Under the pieces are notes generated by a model. The model was given only the letters and a program-made list of their open reading frames with translations. It was not told the origin of the DNA and did not search any database. The translations under genes were made by a program, and so were the position numbers. Positions 17,745 through 27,393 of a stretch of DNA of 64,000 nt are shown in pieces. Source of the stretch: Paenibacillus auburnensis (lineage in GTDB: Bacteria > Bacillota > Bacilli > Paenibacillales > Paenibacillaceae); NCBI RefSeq assembly GCF_927798115.1, contig NZ_CAKMMG010000013.1, positions 1-64,000 of the forward strand, read 5' to 3'. Position 1 is the first letter of the stretch, and every line of letters starts with the position of its first letter.

Positions 17745-18791
17745 TTATTTAACATCACTTCTAGGCTCAGCCACAGAATCCCGCTCAATCAGTTTGCATA
17801 ACGGGGGATCCTCTGTCGTCTCCTGCTTTCCGCCAATCCTATTACAAAGGGCCTTCATCGCCAACATCCCCATATCATGCAGCGGTAAATCCATCGTCGT
17901 AATTCTCGGGTTCAAATAAGCGCTGAATTCCCGGTTATCAAAACCTACAATGGACAGATCCTTAGGTACAGAGATCCCACGTTCAGATGCAGCCCGGAGT
18001 GCACCGGCAGCCATCAAATCATTCATAATGAGAATAGCCGTAGGCGGGTCCGGCAATTCCATAAGTTCACCCAGGAGCTGATATCCCGACTCGCCCCCCC
18101 AGTCACCTACTTTGATAAACTGCGGGTCGAAATACAGCTGAAACTCAGTCAGCGCCTTATAATAACCGTTAAACCGCAGCCTCGAAGGAATCGAGTCCAT
18201 TAATCCGCTGATGACCGCGATCCGAGAATGTCCCTTACTGACTAAATATCGGATGGCATCATAGGAGGCTTGCTCATCATTGTATTGAATAGAACACTCA
18301 TTCTGTGCGTAACAGTACGTGTAGACAATCGGCCTGTCATTCGTATGAATCAGTCCCGTTAAATCACGGGGATGTACACCAATGTACACGATACCCTCAA
18401 CCTGGTTAGATAAAAGATCCGATACCGCAGCTTGTGCATGCTTTTGATAAGTAGCGGTATCAGCATAATTATAGCCTACCTTTTTTTGCAGCCGCAGGTT
18501 GGTTAACAGAATATGCATATCATGCTTCTCCGCATATTCATTGATTCCATCAATGATTTCCGGTGTGTTAAAGACCGTTATGTCTTCTGCGATGACTCCG
18601 ATCGTATTCGTTCTTCTGCTCTTTAAGCTCTGTGCAATTGCATTAGGCCTATAATTGAATTCTTCTATTACCTTTAAGACTCTCTCTTTCGTCTCGGGCC
18701 TTACATTACGGGTGCCATTTATCACGTATGATACTATCGCGGTGGATACATTTGCGCGCAAGGCAATATCTTTAATTCCGATTTTTTTCAT
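17745..18791 (-). CDS. LacI-family transcriptional repressor
   Basis: A 348-residue protein: N-terminal HTH (KKIGIKDIALRANVSTAIVS, hinge helix YRPNAIAQSLKSRR) and a periplasmic-binding-like sensor domain ending in the usual DLPLHDMGMLAMKALCNRI. The start at 18791 is chosen because the HTH begins there and GGGTGATG precedes it; an upstream ATG at 18830 would include the operator at 18806. It sits between the two ABC clusters and probably controls itself, the DUF5695-like enzyme and the first ABC operon through TAAACGTTTA sites. Confidence 0.93.
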   Translation of the reverse strand: MKKIGIKDIALRANVSTAIVSYVINGTRNVRPETKERVLKVIEEFNYRPNAIAQSLKSRRTNTIGVIAEDITVFNTPEIIDGINEYAEKHDMHILLTNLRLQKKVGYNYADTATYQKHAQAAVSDLLSNQVEGIVYIGVHPRDLTGLIHTNDRPIVYTYCYAQNECSIQYNDEQASYDAIRYLVSKGHSRIAVISGLMDSIPSRLRFNGYYKALTEFQLYFDPQFIKVGDWGGESGYQLLGELMELPDPPTAILIMNDLMAAGALRAASERGISVPKDLSIVGFDNREFSAYLNPRITTMDLPLHDMGMLAMKALCNRIGGKQETTEDPPLCKLIERDSVAEPRSDVK

Positions 18792-18805
18792 ATCATCACC
18801 CTGTT

Positions 18806-18815
18806 TAAACGTTTT
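18806..18815. promoter_or_regulatory. LacI-type operator TAAACGTTTT, site 4 (autoregulatory)
   Basis: One mismatch from the palindrome, 15 bases upstream of the lacI-type start. It suggests negative autoregulation. Confidence 0.6.
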
Positions 18816-18865
18816 ACATTGCGCAAACATTGTATCATTACGCTACATGACATTCAAATCTTAAT

Positions 18866-19969
18866 TTATGCTGCAGATAAAATCATATGCTCCAGGTTGT
18901 GAATTTCCTCTCTGGAAATGGAAAGGCCAATGATACAGCAAGACGATAAAGTCTCCCCTTCCCGCATAAATAGTGCCTCGCCGTCTATGATCTTCTGCGA
19001 CATCCGATTCGGCCGTGTTCTGCAGGGTTCAATGGCGAACATCAAACTGCTGTCAATCTGCTTAGCTATAAGTGATCTGGGGAAATCGTAAAGCGGCCTG
19101 ATAACATAACCTGCATATGTCCTCTCCGTATTTACAATCATCTCACCTGTGAGTCCTCTGCTAAGATTCATTTTACTCATGAACGGGGCAATGTTATCAA
19201 AGTTAGATAGAGCCGCTACCTGTCCGGGAACATACTGGTAACATCTCATTGGGTATGCCCCTTCTTCCTTGGAGGGAATATGGAACGGATCCTTCTCCGG
19301 AGGAGCTGAGTCTCTTAATAATAACTCATGCTGATTAACAGGCAGAACATATCTGCCGCCCTGACTCACAAAGTCCCCAGATAGTTGTATATGATATCCG
19401 TCATCGAGAACCTGTACCTGGCCGCTGCTGTTTCTTACCGTTTCTTCGCGTAAAATGAGAGTTCCACCCCATACTGTACTCATTTGTATCCGTTTCTCAA
19501 ATATTAGCTTGCCTTCCCGGCTCTTCACCGGAACCCTTCCTTCTATTCTTATGCATTCTTCATCCCAGGTAACTTGAATACTCTCCGGCAGCGCTGCCGA
19601 ATACGACCCTGAACCATGCAGAGTAAAGCCTTCGCCCGGTGTCCCGAAACATTCCGGACCAATAGCAGCTACCGCTCCGTAAAAGCCTTTCATCCAGCCC
19701 GTCCCGTTGGACTCATTAAGATCTACGTTTGAGGGATGCAGTAAATAGTCCTCGCTCCTGTCCCAGCTCATCTTTTCTGACCCGAGATGAAGTTCGCCGA
19801 TGTCCATCCCTCTTTCAAGGAGTACAGTGAACCGTAAACTTCCATTCGATATCTCGATCATAGTCATTGGGGCTCCCTTTACATCGGTAATGCTGACTTT
19901 ATTTATATATCCCTGATTAGGAAGAACAATGCTCTGATTATGAGAGTCTGATAACGTCCACTTATTCAT
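18866..19969 (-). CDS. DUF4432 family, aldose-epimerase-like protein
   Basis: A 367-residue cytoplasmic protein resembling DUF4432, a galactose-mutarotase-like beta-sandwich. Visible signatures are LERGMDIGELHLG near residue 50, GFTLHGSGSYSAALPE, and the late FAIEPCRTRPNRMSQKI. Such proteins are thought to bind or epimerise a sugar. It is the fourth gene of the second ABC operon, 28 bases after the MalG-type permease, so it likely acts on the imported sugar. The start has AGGAGGGCTTCAGGCA upstream. Confidence 0.85.
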   Translation of the reverse strand: MNKWTLSDSHNQSIVLPNQGYINKVSITDVKGAPMTMIEISNGSLRFTVLLERGMDIGELHLGSEKMSWDRSEDYLLHPSNVDLNESNGTGWMKGFYGAVAAIGPECFGTPGEGFTLHGSGSYSAALPESIQVTWDEECIRIEGRVPVKSREGKLIFEKRIQMSTVWGGTLILREETVRNSSGQVQVLDDGYHIQLSGDFVSQGGRYVLPVNQHELLLRDSAPPEKDPFHIPSKEEGAYPMRCYQYVPGQVAALSNFDNIAPFMSKMNLSRGLTGEMIVNTERTYAGYVIRPLYDFPRSLIAKQIDSSLMFAIEPCRTRPNRMSQKIIDGEALFMREGETLSSCCIIGLSISREEIHNLEHMILSAA

Positions 19970-19997
19970 TGCCTGAAGCCCTCCTCTCTGTAACGGC

Positions 19998-20855
19998 TTA
20001 ACCTTTGACTCCGCCGACAGTCAATCCCTCAATAAAGTAACGTTGGAAGAATAAGAACAGGATCAGGATGGGCAGAATGGCCAGCACAGCACCTGCAATC
20101 AGCGCCTCATAATTGCTGCCCAGCGGCGTAACAAATGATGCGAGTCCAATAGGCAGCGTGAATTTGTCGGTGGTTCTGAGGACGATCAGCGGCCAGAGGA
20201 AATTATTCCAGCTGTTCATCGCCTGCAGAATTGTAATCGCCCCGTAAGCCGGGGCCATCAACGGCACCATAATCCTGAAGAAAATCCCGAATTCTGTACA
20301 ACCGTCGATCCGTCCGGCGTCCATAAAATCCTTTGGCAGCCCAAGCGCAAACTGGCGGAAGAAAAAGATCGGCAGAGGCGCAACCATAAAAGGCAGAATA
20401 ACTCCCCATACGGTGTTGATCAGCTTCAGGCTTACTGTCAGTTTGTATAATGGAAGCAAAATAATTTCCACCGGGATCATCATCACAATCAGAACCAGTG
20501 TGAAAATCAGATTGCGGCCTTTGAACCGGTACATGCCAAGTCCATAGCCCACCATGGAAGATAAGAGCAGACTAAGCAAGGTAAATAATACTGTAATGAT
20601 TACACTATTCGAGTACCATTCGAAATAATGGCCCGCCTCACCTTTTCCGGTGAAGATACTGCGGTAATTATCCAGACTCATTACATCAAAATCCAGCCTG
20701 ACATTCAGCCCGTACCGGAACAGCTCACTGGCTGGCTTCAAGGAAGCCAGAAAAAGAGCGTATAGAGGGAACAGCATCAGCACTGCCAGTATGGCGAACA
20801 ATACCAGCAGGAGCCAGGAAGAAGCAGTGAATTTTTTACGCTGTACAGTTTCCAT
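19998..20855 (-). CDS. Carbohydrate ABC transporter permease (MalG type), second system
   Basis: 285 residues, six spans, with the EAA region PKDFMDAGRIDGCTEFGIFFRIMVPLMAP and terminal RYFIEGLTVGGVKG. It pairs with the MalF-type protein encoded 4 bases upstream. Strong ribosome site GGAGGAGTAGGGGA. As with the first system, no ATPase gene is local. Confidence 0.95.
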   Translation of the reverse strand: METVQRKKFTASSWLLLVLFAILAVLMLFPLYALFLASLKPASELFRYGLNVRLDFDVMSLDNYRSIFTGKGEAGHYFEWYSNSVIITVLFTLLSLLLSSMVGYGLGMYRFKGRNLIFTLVLIVMMIPVEIILLPLYKLTVSLKLINTVWGVILPFMVAPLPIFFFRQFALGLPKDFMDAGRIDGCTEFGIFFRIMVPLMAPAYGAITILQAMNSWNNFLWPLIVLRTTDKFTLPIGLASFVTPLGSNYEALIAGAVLAILPILILFLFFQRYFIEGLTVGGVKG

Positions 20856-20859
20856 TCCC

Positions 20860-21789
20860 CTACTCCTCCTTATTGAACATGCCGGTTAAAATAAGCTGCA
20901 GCATACTGACTGCCAGGGTGATGCCCAGTAGCGTAACGCCAATGGCCGAACCAAAGCCAAGATTGAAATACTGAAAACCCTGCTGATAAATGTATCCCAC
21001 AATCGTCAGCCCGATATTTTGCGGCGACGGCTTACCGGCCCACAGCATATAGCTTTCGGTAAACATGGCATAACCACCATAAATACTAATCGTCAGCACA
21101 TAGACGGTGATTGGTTTCAGCAGCGGTACTGTAATCCTCATAAACTTCGTTGTTGTACCTGCTCCATCAATATCTGCTGCTTCATACAAATCAGACGGGA
21201 TATTCTGCAGTGCAGAAAGGAAATAAAGGATATTAATTCCGATCCAGCGCCAAGAGGCCAGCACCAGCAGCGCAAACATAGAAAGCTCTGAGCTGTACAG
21301 CCACCGCTGGCTGGAAATGCCGAACAAATGCAGGAACGAATTCATCAAAGCGCCATCCAATTCCCCAAAAATCATGCGGAACACCACACCGGCTACCACT
21401 ACTGAAGTAAGGGCAGGGATGAACAACGTCGAACGGAAAAAATTACTGAACGGCATTTTTTTCGAATTAAGCATGACTGCTAGCAGTAAGGGAATCGGTA
21501 TCAGGAGAAGCAGCGTAAACAGTGTATAGCGGCTGCTGTTGTACAACGCATCTGCGAAATCTGTATTCCACAGCTCGCGGTAATTATCCAGACCGACAAA
21601 GGTAACTTCACCGGGTAATACACTTTGAAAGCTCATTATGATAGCATTGATCAACGGATAAGCAAAAAACAACAGAAATGAGATTATAAACGGCAATACA
21701 AATAAATATGGGGCGAGATGCTGGGAATTTGCCAGCCGGTTTCGCGGCTTAGAGGCCAAAGCCGGCTCTCTGTTTATTTGTTGCTGCAT
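20860..21789 (-). CDS. Carbohydrate ABC transporter permease (MalF type), second system
   Basis: 309 residues, six spans, EAA loop PSDLYEAADIDGAGTTTKFMRITVPLLKP. The N-terminal cytosolic segment contains AS-KPRNRLANSQ before the first membrane span. It lies between the binding-protein gene and the MalG-type gene; ribosome site GGAGTGGAGG. Substrate unknown. Confidence 0.95.
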   Translation of the reverse strand: MQQQINREPALASKPRNRLANSQHLAPYLFVLPFIISFLLFFAYPLINAIIMSFQSVLPGEVTFVGLDNYRELWNTDFADALYNSSRYTLFTLLLLIPIPLLLAVMLNSKKMPFSNFFRSTLFIPALTSVVVAGVVFRMIFGELDGALMNSFLHLFGISSQRWLYSSELSMFALLVLASWRWIGINILYFLSALQNIPSDLYEAADIDGAGTTTKFMRITVPLLKPITVYVLTISIYGGYAMFTESYMLWAGKPSPQNIGLTIVGYIYQQGFQYFNLGFGSAIGVTLLGITLAVSMLQLILTGMFNKEE

Positions 21790-21831
21790 AGAATCGCCTC
21801 CACTCCTTTCATTCTTCCTGCACGATTAGAT

Positions 21832-21860
21832 TAACGGCCGTTATCATTATTAACGGCCGT
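21832..21860 (-). other. Intercistronic hairpin with repeated TAACGGCCGTTA
   Basis: TAACGGCCGTTA (21832-21843) and TAACGGCCGT (21851-21860) can pair with each other around a short loop, and each is itself palindromic. Located between the binding-protein stop and the MalF-type start, like the hairpin at 13410-13445 in the first operon. Probably an mRNA-processing or stability element; a regulator site is the alternative. Confidence 0.55.
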
Positions 21861-21877
21861 CTTAATAAGAATAGAGA

Positions 21878-23233
21878 TTATTTCAGGCTGTCCTGCACCT
21901 TCTTCAATGCAACTGCCGGATCAGCCATGTCGATGAAAATCATTGGAATCGCTTCGTTACGGATGGCGTCAAATACTTTTGGCGAGATTTCACGAATGTT
22001 GACTGGTGCGATTTCATCCTTGACGCTAAGCAGCGTATCGAAGATGTCCGTGCCGAAATAGTCCGTGTATTTATTGGATTCCTTCATTGCAGGATCATTC
22101 CACACATCGGTACGGATTGGGTCAAATCCGAGTTGCTTCCAAATTTGAATATTCCCCTCTTTGGAGAGCTTGGCGTAAGACAGGAATTCCTTCAGCAGTT
22201 CCGGATTTTTGGCTTGATTAGTAATAGAGGTTGCGGTTCCTCCCATACCTGCGGAACGGTTTCCGCCTTCAGTCCAAGCCGGCATCGGACGAATGATCAT
22301 TTTACCCTTGAGATCGGGCATATGGTCGGTGAAGCGGCCCATGAACCAGAACGGCATAAAGACAGAGGCAGCGCTTTCAGAGTCCATATAGCCAAAGTAT
22401 TCTTCGGTATCATGGCCTGCACCTGGAGCAACAGCGGCTACGCCCTCCTTGACTAACTTCTGGAAGAATTGCATTGTCTGCACATTGACTGGGGTATCTA
22501 CAGTAACATTGCCGTCTTTATCCACTTGGTCAGAGCCTTGCTGGCTAATCGCCGGCCACCATGACCAGTTGCCGTTGCCTTCAAATGTAATCATAGGCTT
22601 GCCAGTCTTTTCTAGCATCGTTTTACCGGCAGTTTCGAAGTCGGCCCAGGTCTTGATATCGTCGGCGTTCAATCCGGCTTGATCCAACAGTTCTTTATTG
22701 TAGTACATCACCGTCGCGCCGACATGGTAGTCGATACCATAATACGTAGAATCCTTACTATAGATCTCCACTCTGGACTTGACGATATTGCCCAGCTCCG
22801 GTTCAAGGATATCATTCAAGGAGACAAGCTGCGGTGTGCCTTTCATGAAATTCGGGAATTTGCTCTGCTCAATATCGACCAGGTCGGGAGCGCCTACACC
22901 GGATTGCAATGCAATCAGCAGTTTGGTATGCATATCATCATAAGGAATCGTCGTGCCTTCCAGCTCAATCTGCTTGTCGGGATGGGATTGGTTCCAGCTG
23001 TCCGCCATACTCTCCATAAATTTCTGATGTGCATCCACAAAAGTCCAGAAGACCAGTTTCTCCGCTTTCCCGCTTCCCCCTGCACCGGTAGTGCTCTCGG
23101 CTTGAGCATTATCTGTTTTTGCCGCCGCGTTACCGGTAGCGTTCTTAGTATTATTTCCATCCCCCCCGCAGCCGCTAAGTCCCATACTCAGAGCCATCAT
23201 TGCTGCCAGTGTAACTATTCCTTGCTTCTTCAT
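21878..23233 (-). CDS. Sugar-binding lipoprotein, second CUT1 system
   Basis: 451 residues. Signal peptide MKKQGIVTLAAMMALSMG with lipobox LSGC. The mature protein begins with a low-complexity Ala/Thr/Asn linker, then KLVFWTFVDAHQKFMESMAD, the opening strand of family-1 solute-binding proteins. The start at 23233 is supported by AAGGAGGG; upstream in-frame residues are not signal-like. First gene of the operon with two permeases and the DUF4432 protein. Confidence 0.94.
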   Translation of the reverse strand: MKKQGIVTLAAMMALSMGLSGCGGDGNNTKNATGNAAAKTDNAQAESTTGAGGSGKAEKLVFWTFVDAHQKFMESMADSWNQSHPDKQIELEGTTIPYDDMHTKLLIALQSGVGAPDLVDIEQSKFPNFMKGTPQLVSLNDILEPELGNIVKSRVEIYSKDSTYYGIDYHVGATVMYYNKELLDQAGLNADDIKTWADFETAGKTMLEKTGKPMITFEGNGNWSWWPAISQQGSDQVDKDGNVTVDTPVNVQTMQFFQKLVKEGVAAVAPGAGHDTEEYFGYMDSESAASVFMPFWFMGRFTDHMPDLKGKMIIRPMPAWTEGGNRSAGMGGTATSITNQAKNPELLKEFLSYAKLSKEGNIQIWKQLGFDPIRTDVWNDPAMKESNKYTDYFGTDIFDTLLSVKDEIAPVNIREISPKVFDAIRNEAIPMIFIDMADPAVALKKVQDSLK

Positions 23234-23321
23234 GTATAACCCTCCTTGAATATATTTTTCTTTACCTAACCCACTTAAGGAGATAGGTTCTACCACAGAT
23301 TTTATATCATTACACTGTTTA

Positions 23322-23335
23322 AGAAAGCGCTTTAC
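23322..23335. promoter_or_regulatory. cre-like site upstream of second ABC operon
   Basis: AGAAAGCGCTTTAC matches the CcpA cre consensus at 11 of 14 positions by my count and is centred about 95 bases upstream of the binding-protein start, in the divergent region with the AraC gene. TATAAT-like bases adjoin it. Not scored with a matrix. Confidence 0.45.
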
Positions 23336-23422
23336 TTATAATATGACATGATATAACATTAAAATAAACAAAGTTATTCAACCTGATTTTTAATATTTTC
23401 AATCTCTGGAGGAATCCTGTAT

Positions 23423-24313
23423 ATGAGTGCGCGCATCCTACATTTCATTTCACCGCCTATTCCTTATTTTGTTGATTGCGGTCATGCATCCTACGAAATC
23501 GGTGATTATCATATCGACCGCAACTGCATAGGCGTATTCGATCTGATCGTGGTGGTCAAAGGTATTCTACCGGTCGGCGAGAATGAAGTACTATGGGAAT
23601 TGCGGGAAGGTGAAGGGATGATTCTCCTCCCGGACGGCCATCATTACGGGTTTGCCCCTTGCACGGAGAAAACAGAAATTATCTGGATTCATTTCCAGAC
23701 CTTCGGCAGCTGGCAGGAGTGTGCCGATATGAGCGAATGTCTCGGCAATCAGCAGGCATTAATCGAGGAGCACAAGAGTAAAGCCTACCTCAACCACGCC
23801 GATGTCTGTTCGATCTTTATCCCCAAGCATATGAAGATCTCTGCCAAAGCAATGGAACAGCTGGAGCTGTTCTTCGAACAGGAATCCGAGCCGAAATCGA
23901 TGCGTAACTGGCGGCGCCAGGCGATCTTCCAGTCCTTCCTGCAGTATCTGGACCGGGATCTGGCTTCACCGAGCGACGCTACAGCGATTCATCTGGCGGA
24001 ACAGATCGAGCTTTACATCCGCAGCCATTACATGCATGATCTTACCAATCCGGTGCTCCAGAAGGCATTAAACTATCATCCCAACTACCTGGCGAAAAGC
24101 ATGCTTAAAGTCTATGGCATGACACCGATGGCGTATCTGCAACATTACCGCATTGAGCAATCCAAGCGGCTGCTGCTCCTGACTTCGTGGCCTGTGGCGC
24201 GAATCGCCGAGGAGGTCGGCTTCCATCATGTATCGCATTATTCCTCCTGCTTCTCCAAGAAGGAAGGTCTCTCCCCATCGGCGTTCCGCAGCAAATTTGC
24301 GAAGGAGCGTTAG
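23423..24313 (+). CDS. AraC-family transcriptional regulator
   Basis: 296 residues: N-terminal cupin-like sensor (GEGMILLPDGHHYGF, then EIIWIHFQTFG) and C-terminal two-HTH AraC domain (MTPMAYLQHYRIEQSKRLLL and VARIAEEVGFHHVSHYSSCF). It is divergent from the second ABC operon and convergent with the GH51 gene, ending 3 bases from it. Likely a sugar-responsive activator of one or both neighbours. Ribosome site GGAGG about ten bases upstream. Confidence 0.93.
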   Translation: MSARILHFISPPIPYFVDCGHASYEIGDYHIDRNCIGVFDLIVVVKGILPVGENEVLWELREGEGMILLPDGHHYGFAPCTEKTEIIWIHFQTFGSWQECADMSECLGNQQALIEEHKSKAYLNHADVCSIFIPKHMKISAKAMEQLELFFEQESEPKSMRNWRRQAIFQSFLQYLDRDLASPSDATAIHLAEQIELYIRSHYMHDLTNPVLQKALNYHPNYLAKSMLKVYGMTPMAYLQHYRIEQSKRLLLLTSWPVARIAEEVGFHHVSHYSSCFSKKEGLSPSAFRSKFAKER

Positions 24314-24316
24314 CCG

Positions 24317-25831
24317 CTAATGCTTCCGTAAACGGATTACATTCCATGACAATGCCGGCAAAACTGCATTCAGACGGCCATCATCCACCTTGGCATCATG
24401 GGCACGGTGCGGAAGGACTGAATCCGGAGCATCGGCGGTATTGACTGCTTTCACATCTCCACTCGTCATCACAATCTGCTCGATCACCCGGTAGCCGGCA
24501 AATCCCCGAACATCACACACCAGCTTGTTCGACTCCACAAGACTTTTATTGACCGCGAAGATCGTCAGCTCCTCCTGTGCTTCATTGTACACAATCGCAG
24601 TATCCAGCTGCGGCACATCCGTATAGTCCTTGCAGTCGTATTTCTCACAATTCAGCACTGGCACGAGTACAGTACCTCTGCCATAGAGAGAAGCATGCAG
24701 ATATGGATAATAAATCGTCTGCTTCCAGGCACGGCCGCCCGTTTCAGTCATTATTGGCGCAATAGCGTTAACAAGCTGGGCCAGGCAGGCGATTTTGACC
24801 CGGTCGGCATGATTGAGCATCGTAATCAGCATACTGCCAACCATCAGCGCATCCTCGAAAGTATAGCAGTCCTCCAGCAGTTCCGGCGCATGCTGCCAAG
24901 GGGCTACCTGTTTGTCGCTCTCCAGCGTATGAAACCACACATTCCATTCATCAAACGACAGATGCAGCGTCTTGCGGCTGCGTTGTTTAGCCTTGATATA
25001 ATCACAGACGGCGATAATCTCACGGATGAAATGATCCATATCCAAGGAGCGGGCCAGATAGTTCGCGGTATCGTTATCGGCGTTGCCGTAATACGTATGC
25101 AGTGACAAATAATCAACTTGCTCATAAGTATGATCGAGCACTGCCGCTTCCCATTCTGCATAAGTGGGCATGGAGCGGAATGAGCTGCCGCACGCAACCA
25201 GCTCAATCCCGGGGTCGACCAGCCGCATCGCCTTGGCGGTTTCACTGGCTAGGCGTCCGTATTCAGCCGCTGTTTTCTGGCCGATCTGCCAGGGTCCATC
25301 CATCTCATTGCCGAGGCACCATGTCTTGATCCGATGAGGCTCCTTGTATCCATGTGCCACACGCAGATCGCTGTACTGCGTTCCGCCCGGATGGTTGCAA
25401 TACTCCAGCAGATGCCGCGCAGCATCGACGCCCCGGGTGCCCAGATTGACAGCCATCATGACATCCGACCCTATGCCTCTGGCCCATTCAATAAACTCAT
25501 TTGTGCCCACCTTATTCGGCTCAATGCTCCGCCAGGCAAGATCCAGGCGGCTCGGACGTTCTTCTACCGGCCCTACGCCATCCTCCCAGTTGTAGCCCGA
25601 CACAAAGTTACCGCCCGGATAGCGTATCAACGGCACCCCGATGTCACGAATCAGATTGGCAACATCGCGGCGGAAGCCGGCATCATCTGCTTCGGGATGT
25701 CCCGGATCATAAATTCCGCCGTACACGGCGCGGCCCAAATGCTCGATAAATGAGCTGTACAGCCGGGGATCAACTTCCGCCAGCCGGTACGCCTTGTCGA
25801 TAATTAATCCGGCGTTATTCATATTGGTCAT
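24317..25831 (-). CDS. abfA: Alpha-L-arabinofuranosidase, GH51
   Basis: 504 residues, no signal peptide, so cytoplasmic. The catalytic acid/base Glu is in WCLGNEMDGPWQIG and the nucleophile Glu in LSFDEWNVWF. RYPGGNFVSGYNWEDGVGP is the usual GH51 N-terminal signature. It removes terminal alpha-L-arabinofuranosyl units from imported arabino- or arabinoxylo-oligosaccharides. Ribosome site AAAGGAG; a cre-like site lies about 45 bases upstream. Single-gene transcript, bounded upstream by two hairpins. Confidence 0.97.
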   Translation of the reverse strand: MTNMNNAGLIIDKAYRLAEVDPRLYSSFIEHLGRAVYGGIYDPGHPEADDAGFRRDVANLIRDIGVPLIRYPGGNFVSGYNWEDGVGPVEERPSRLDLAWRSIEPNKVGTNEFIEWARGIGSDVMMAVNLGTRGVDAARHLLEYCNHPGGTQYSDLRVAHGYKEPHRIKTWCLGNEMDGPWQIGQKTAAEYGRLASETAKAMRLVDPGIELVACGSSFRSMPTYAEWEAAVLDHTYEQVDYLSLHTYYGNADNDTANYLARSLDMDHFIREIIAVCDYIKAKQRSRKTLHLSFDEWNVWFHTLESDKQVAPWQHAPELLEDCYTFEDALMVGSMLITMLNHADRVKIACLAQLVNAIAPIMTETGGRAWKQTIYYPYLHASLYGRGTVLVPVLNCEKYDCKDYTDVPQLDTAIVYNEAQEELTIFAVNKSLVESNKLVCDVRGFAGYRVIEQIVMTSGDVKAVNTADAPDSVLPHRAHDAKVDDGRLNAVLPALSWNVIRLRKH

Positions 25832-25870
25832 GCTAACGCTCCTTTATCATTTTTAAATTCACAACCTCCA

Positions 25871-25884
25871 AGCAATCGCTTACA
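25871..25884 (-). promoter_or_regulatory. cre-like site upstream of the GH51 gene
   Basis: On the minus strand TGTAAGCGATTGCT matches the cre consensus at 12 of 14 positions by my count. It lies about 40 bases before the start codon, consistent with CcpA repression. Confidence 0.5.
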
Positions 25885-25971
25885 AGGAATATATTACATG
25901 AACTAAATGGGTTTTAACAGCAGAGTATTCAATCAGAATTTATATATTTACAACCTTTTATTCAGACGAAA

Positions 25972-26072
25972 AATACACCGCTGGGGCTCAAAGCAGCCTG
26001 GCGGTGTATTTGCAAAATAAACGGGAAGAGCCGTTGAGGACAGGAAACATTCCCTGGCTCCAACGGCTCTTC
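25972..26072 (-). terminator. Two hairpins in the gap between GH51 and stalk-domain genes
   Basis: First pair: AATACACCGC (25972-25981) with GCGGTGTATT (26001-26010). Second pair: GAAGAGCCGTTG (26025-26036) with CAACGGCTCTTC (26061-26072). Both can terminate transcripts arriving from the stalk-domain gene. The remaining part of 25832-26255 holds the GH51 promoter region and a GC-rich segment (26158-26215) that I cannot assign. Confidence 0.6.
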
Positions 26073-26255
26073 TCTGTATATGATTAGCTGTGTGAGTTGT
26101 AATTTATCTTGGCACTAAAAAGGCCTTGTAAAGAATGCTACTTACACTCCTTATATATGAGGGCGATAAGGCGCCGAGGCCAAGACGTTAGGGAATAACG
26201 CGCTGAGTCTCCAATATGAGCTATAAAAACATAATATGTTTTACACTATATAGGA

Positions 26256-27182
26256 TTACGATCTAATCGGTTGTTCCTCATCAATCTCTCTAACAAAGTT
26301 CTTATTCCGAATCACCTGAGAGCTGCTCTGTTGCGATCCCAGAATCGACATCTGTCCATCAGAATTTGCAAATCCATATTGAATCATATAAGTAAACAGG
26401 TCTACATTAAAAAAGACATATCTCTCGGACAACTGGGGCGACGCCCCGTACTGTTTTTCGACTTGATATCCGAACAACTTAGTAATATCTTTTGCTGCAG
26501 ATATCTTAGTGGTATCTAGATTGGCTTCCCACATCAGCTTCGCTTGACCGCCTTTAATCTCATAATAATAAACAAGATCTGACGTTTGGATAAAATAACT
26601 GTCCGATTTTCCTTCCAAAAAATAATAGGTTGAATTCAATCCTTCGTCATCTGCCGTCAACATGGGCATTCCCGAATTATTAATAGGAAACTGTAAAGCA
26701 GCAATCCTGGATATCGCAAGGTTATTACTTTTGTAATTTTCATTCAGAACTGAATTCGCACGCTCAGAAATAGTGATCTGCTTGTTCGATGGATTTAATT
26801 CCACATTGTAATTTAATGACTCCGACACAAACCGAACTGGAACAAGGGTTCTTCCGTTTATTATTGTAACAGGTACATCTAAGCTAACGGATTTATTATT
26901 AACTAACGCTACATTTTTACCTGCGGTGAGCAAAACAGTGGAATTTTCTTTTTGCAGTTTGAGCTGTTTAATCGCAGCATTCCAATTCATCTTGACCCCT
27001 TTGAAATTTTGGATGGCTTTCGCAGGAATAAGCACCCGTCCTGAGACCACCTGTCCATCATAAGTAGTACTGGAACCGCTTATAGACACTTTATAGGAAG
27101 TACTGTTGGCAAATGAAGAGCCCAGCAATATAGACGACAGGGCTACAGTAAGCAGAAAACTGGCTGCTACTTTCTTTTTCAT
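26256..27182 (-). CDS. Secreted copper-amine-oxidase N-terminal (stalk) domain protein
   Basis: 308 residues with signal peptide MKKKVAASFLLTVALSSILL. Two stalk-type half-repeats follow: GRVLIPAKAIQNFKGVKMNWN around residues 50-70 and GRTLVPVRFVSESLNYNVELN around 110-130, the 'copper amine oxidase N-terminal' module common in Paenibacillus. The C-terminal half is not recognised. No amine-oxidase catalytic domain is present, so it is likely a structural or regulatory exported protein. Ribosome site AGGAGG. Confidence 0.88.
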   Translation of the reverse strand: MKKKVAASFLLTVALSSILLGSSFANSTSYKVSISGSSTTYDGQVVSGRVLIPAKAIQNFKGVKMNWNAAIKQLKLQKENSTVLLTAGKNVALVNNKSVSLDVPVTIINGRTLVPVRFVSESLNYNVELNPSNKQITISERANSVLNENYKSNNLAISRIAALQFPINNSGMPMLTADDEGLNSTYYFLEGKSDSYFIQTSDLVYYYEIKGGQAKLMWEANLDTTKISAAKDITKLFGYQVEKQYGASPQLSERYVFFNVDLFTYMIQYGFANSDGQMSILGSQQSSSQVIRNKNFVREIDEEQPIRS

Positions 27183-27393
27183 TTATTTATCCTCCTTTTT
27201 GAAACATTCTGGTTATGACTTCCTCCAAGTATCCTGAAAATTCAGATGTTTATAAAGACGCTGTGTAACCCGATAAGTTACAATAATATATGGATTATTT
27301 TAGGAAATATAAATAATTAAAGCAGGTCATCCTCACGCGCCTGCTATATATAGTCAATTTAGATGTATCTATTCTAGCTTTGCATAACGAAGT

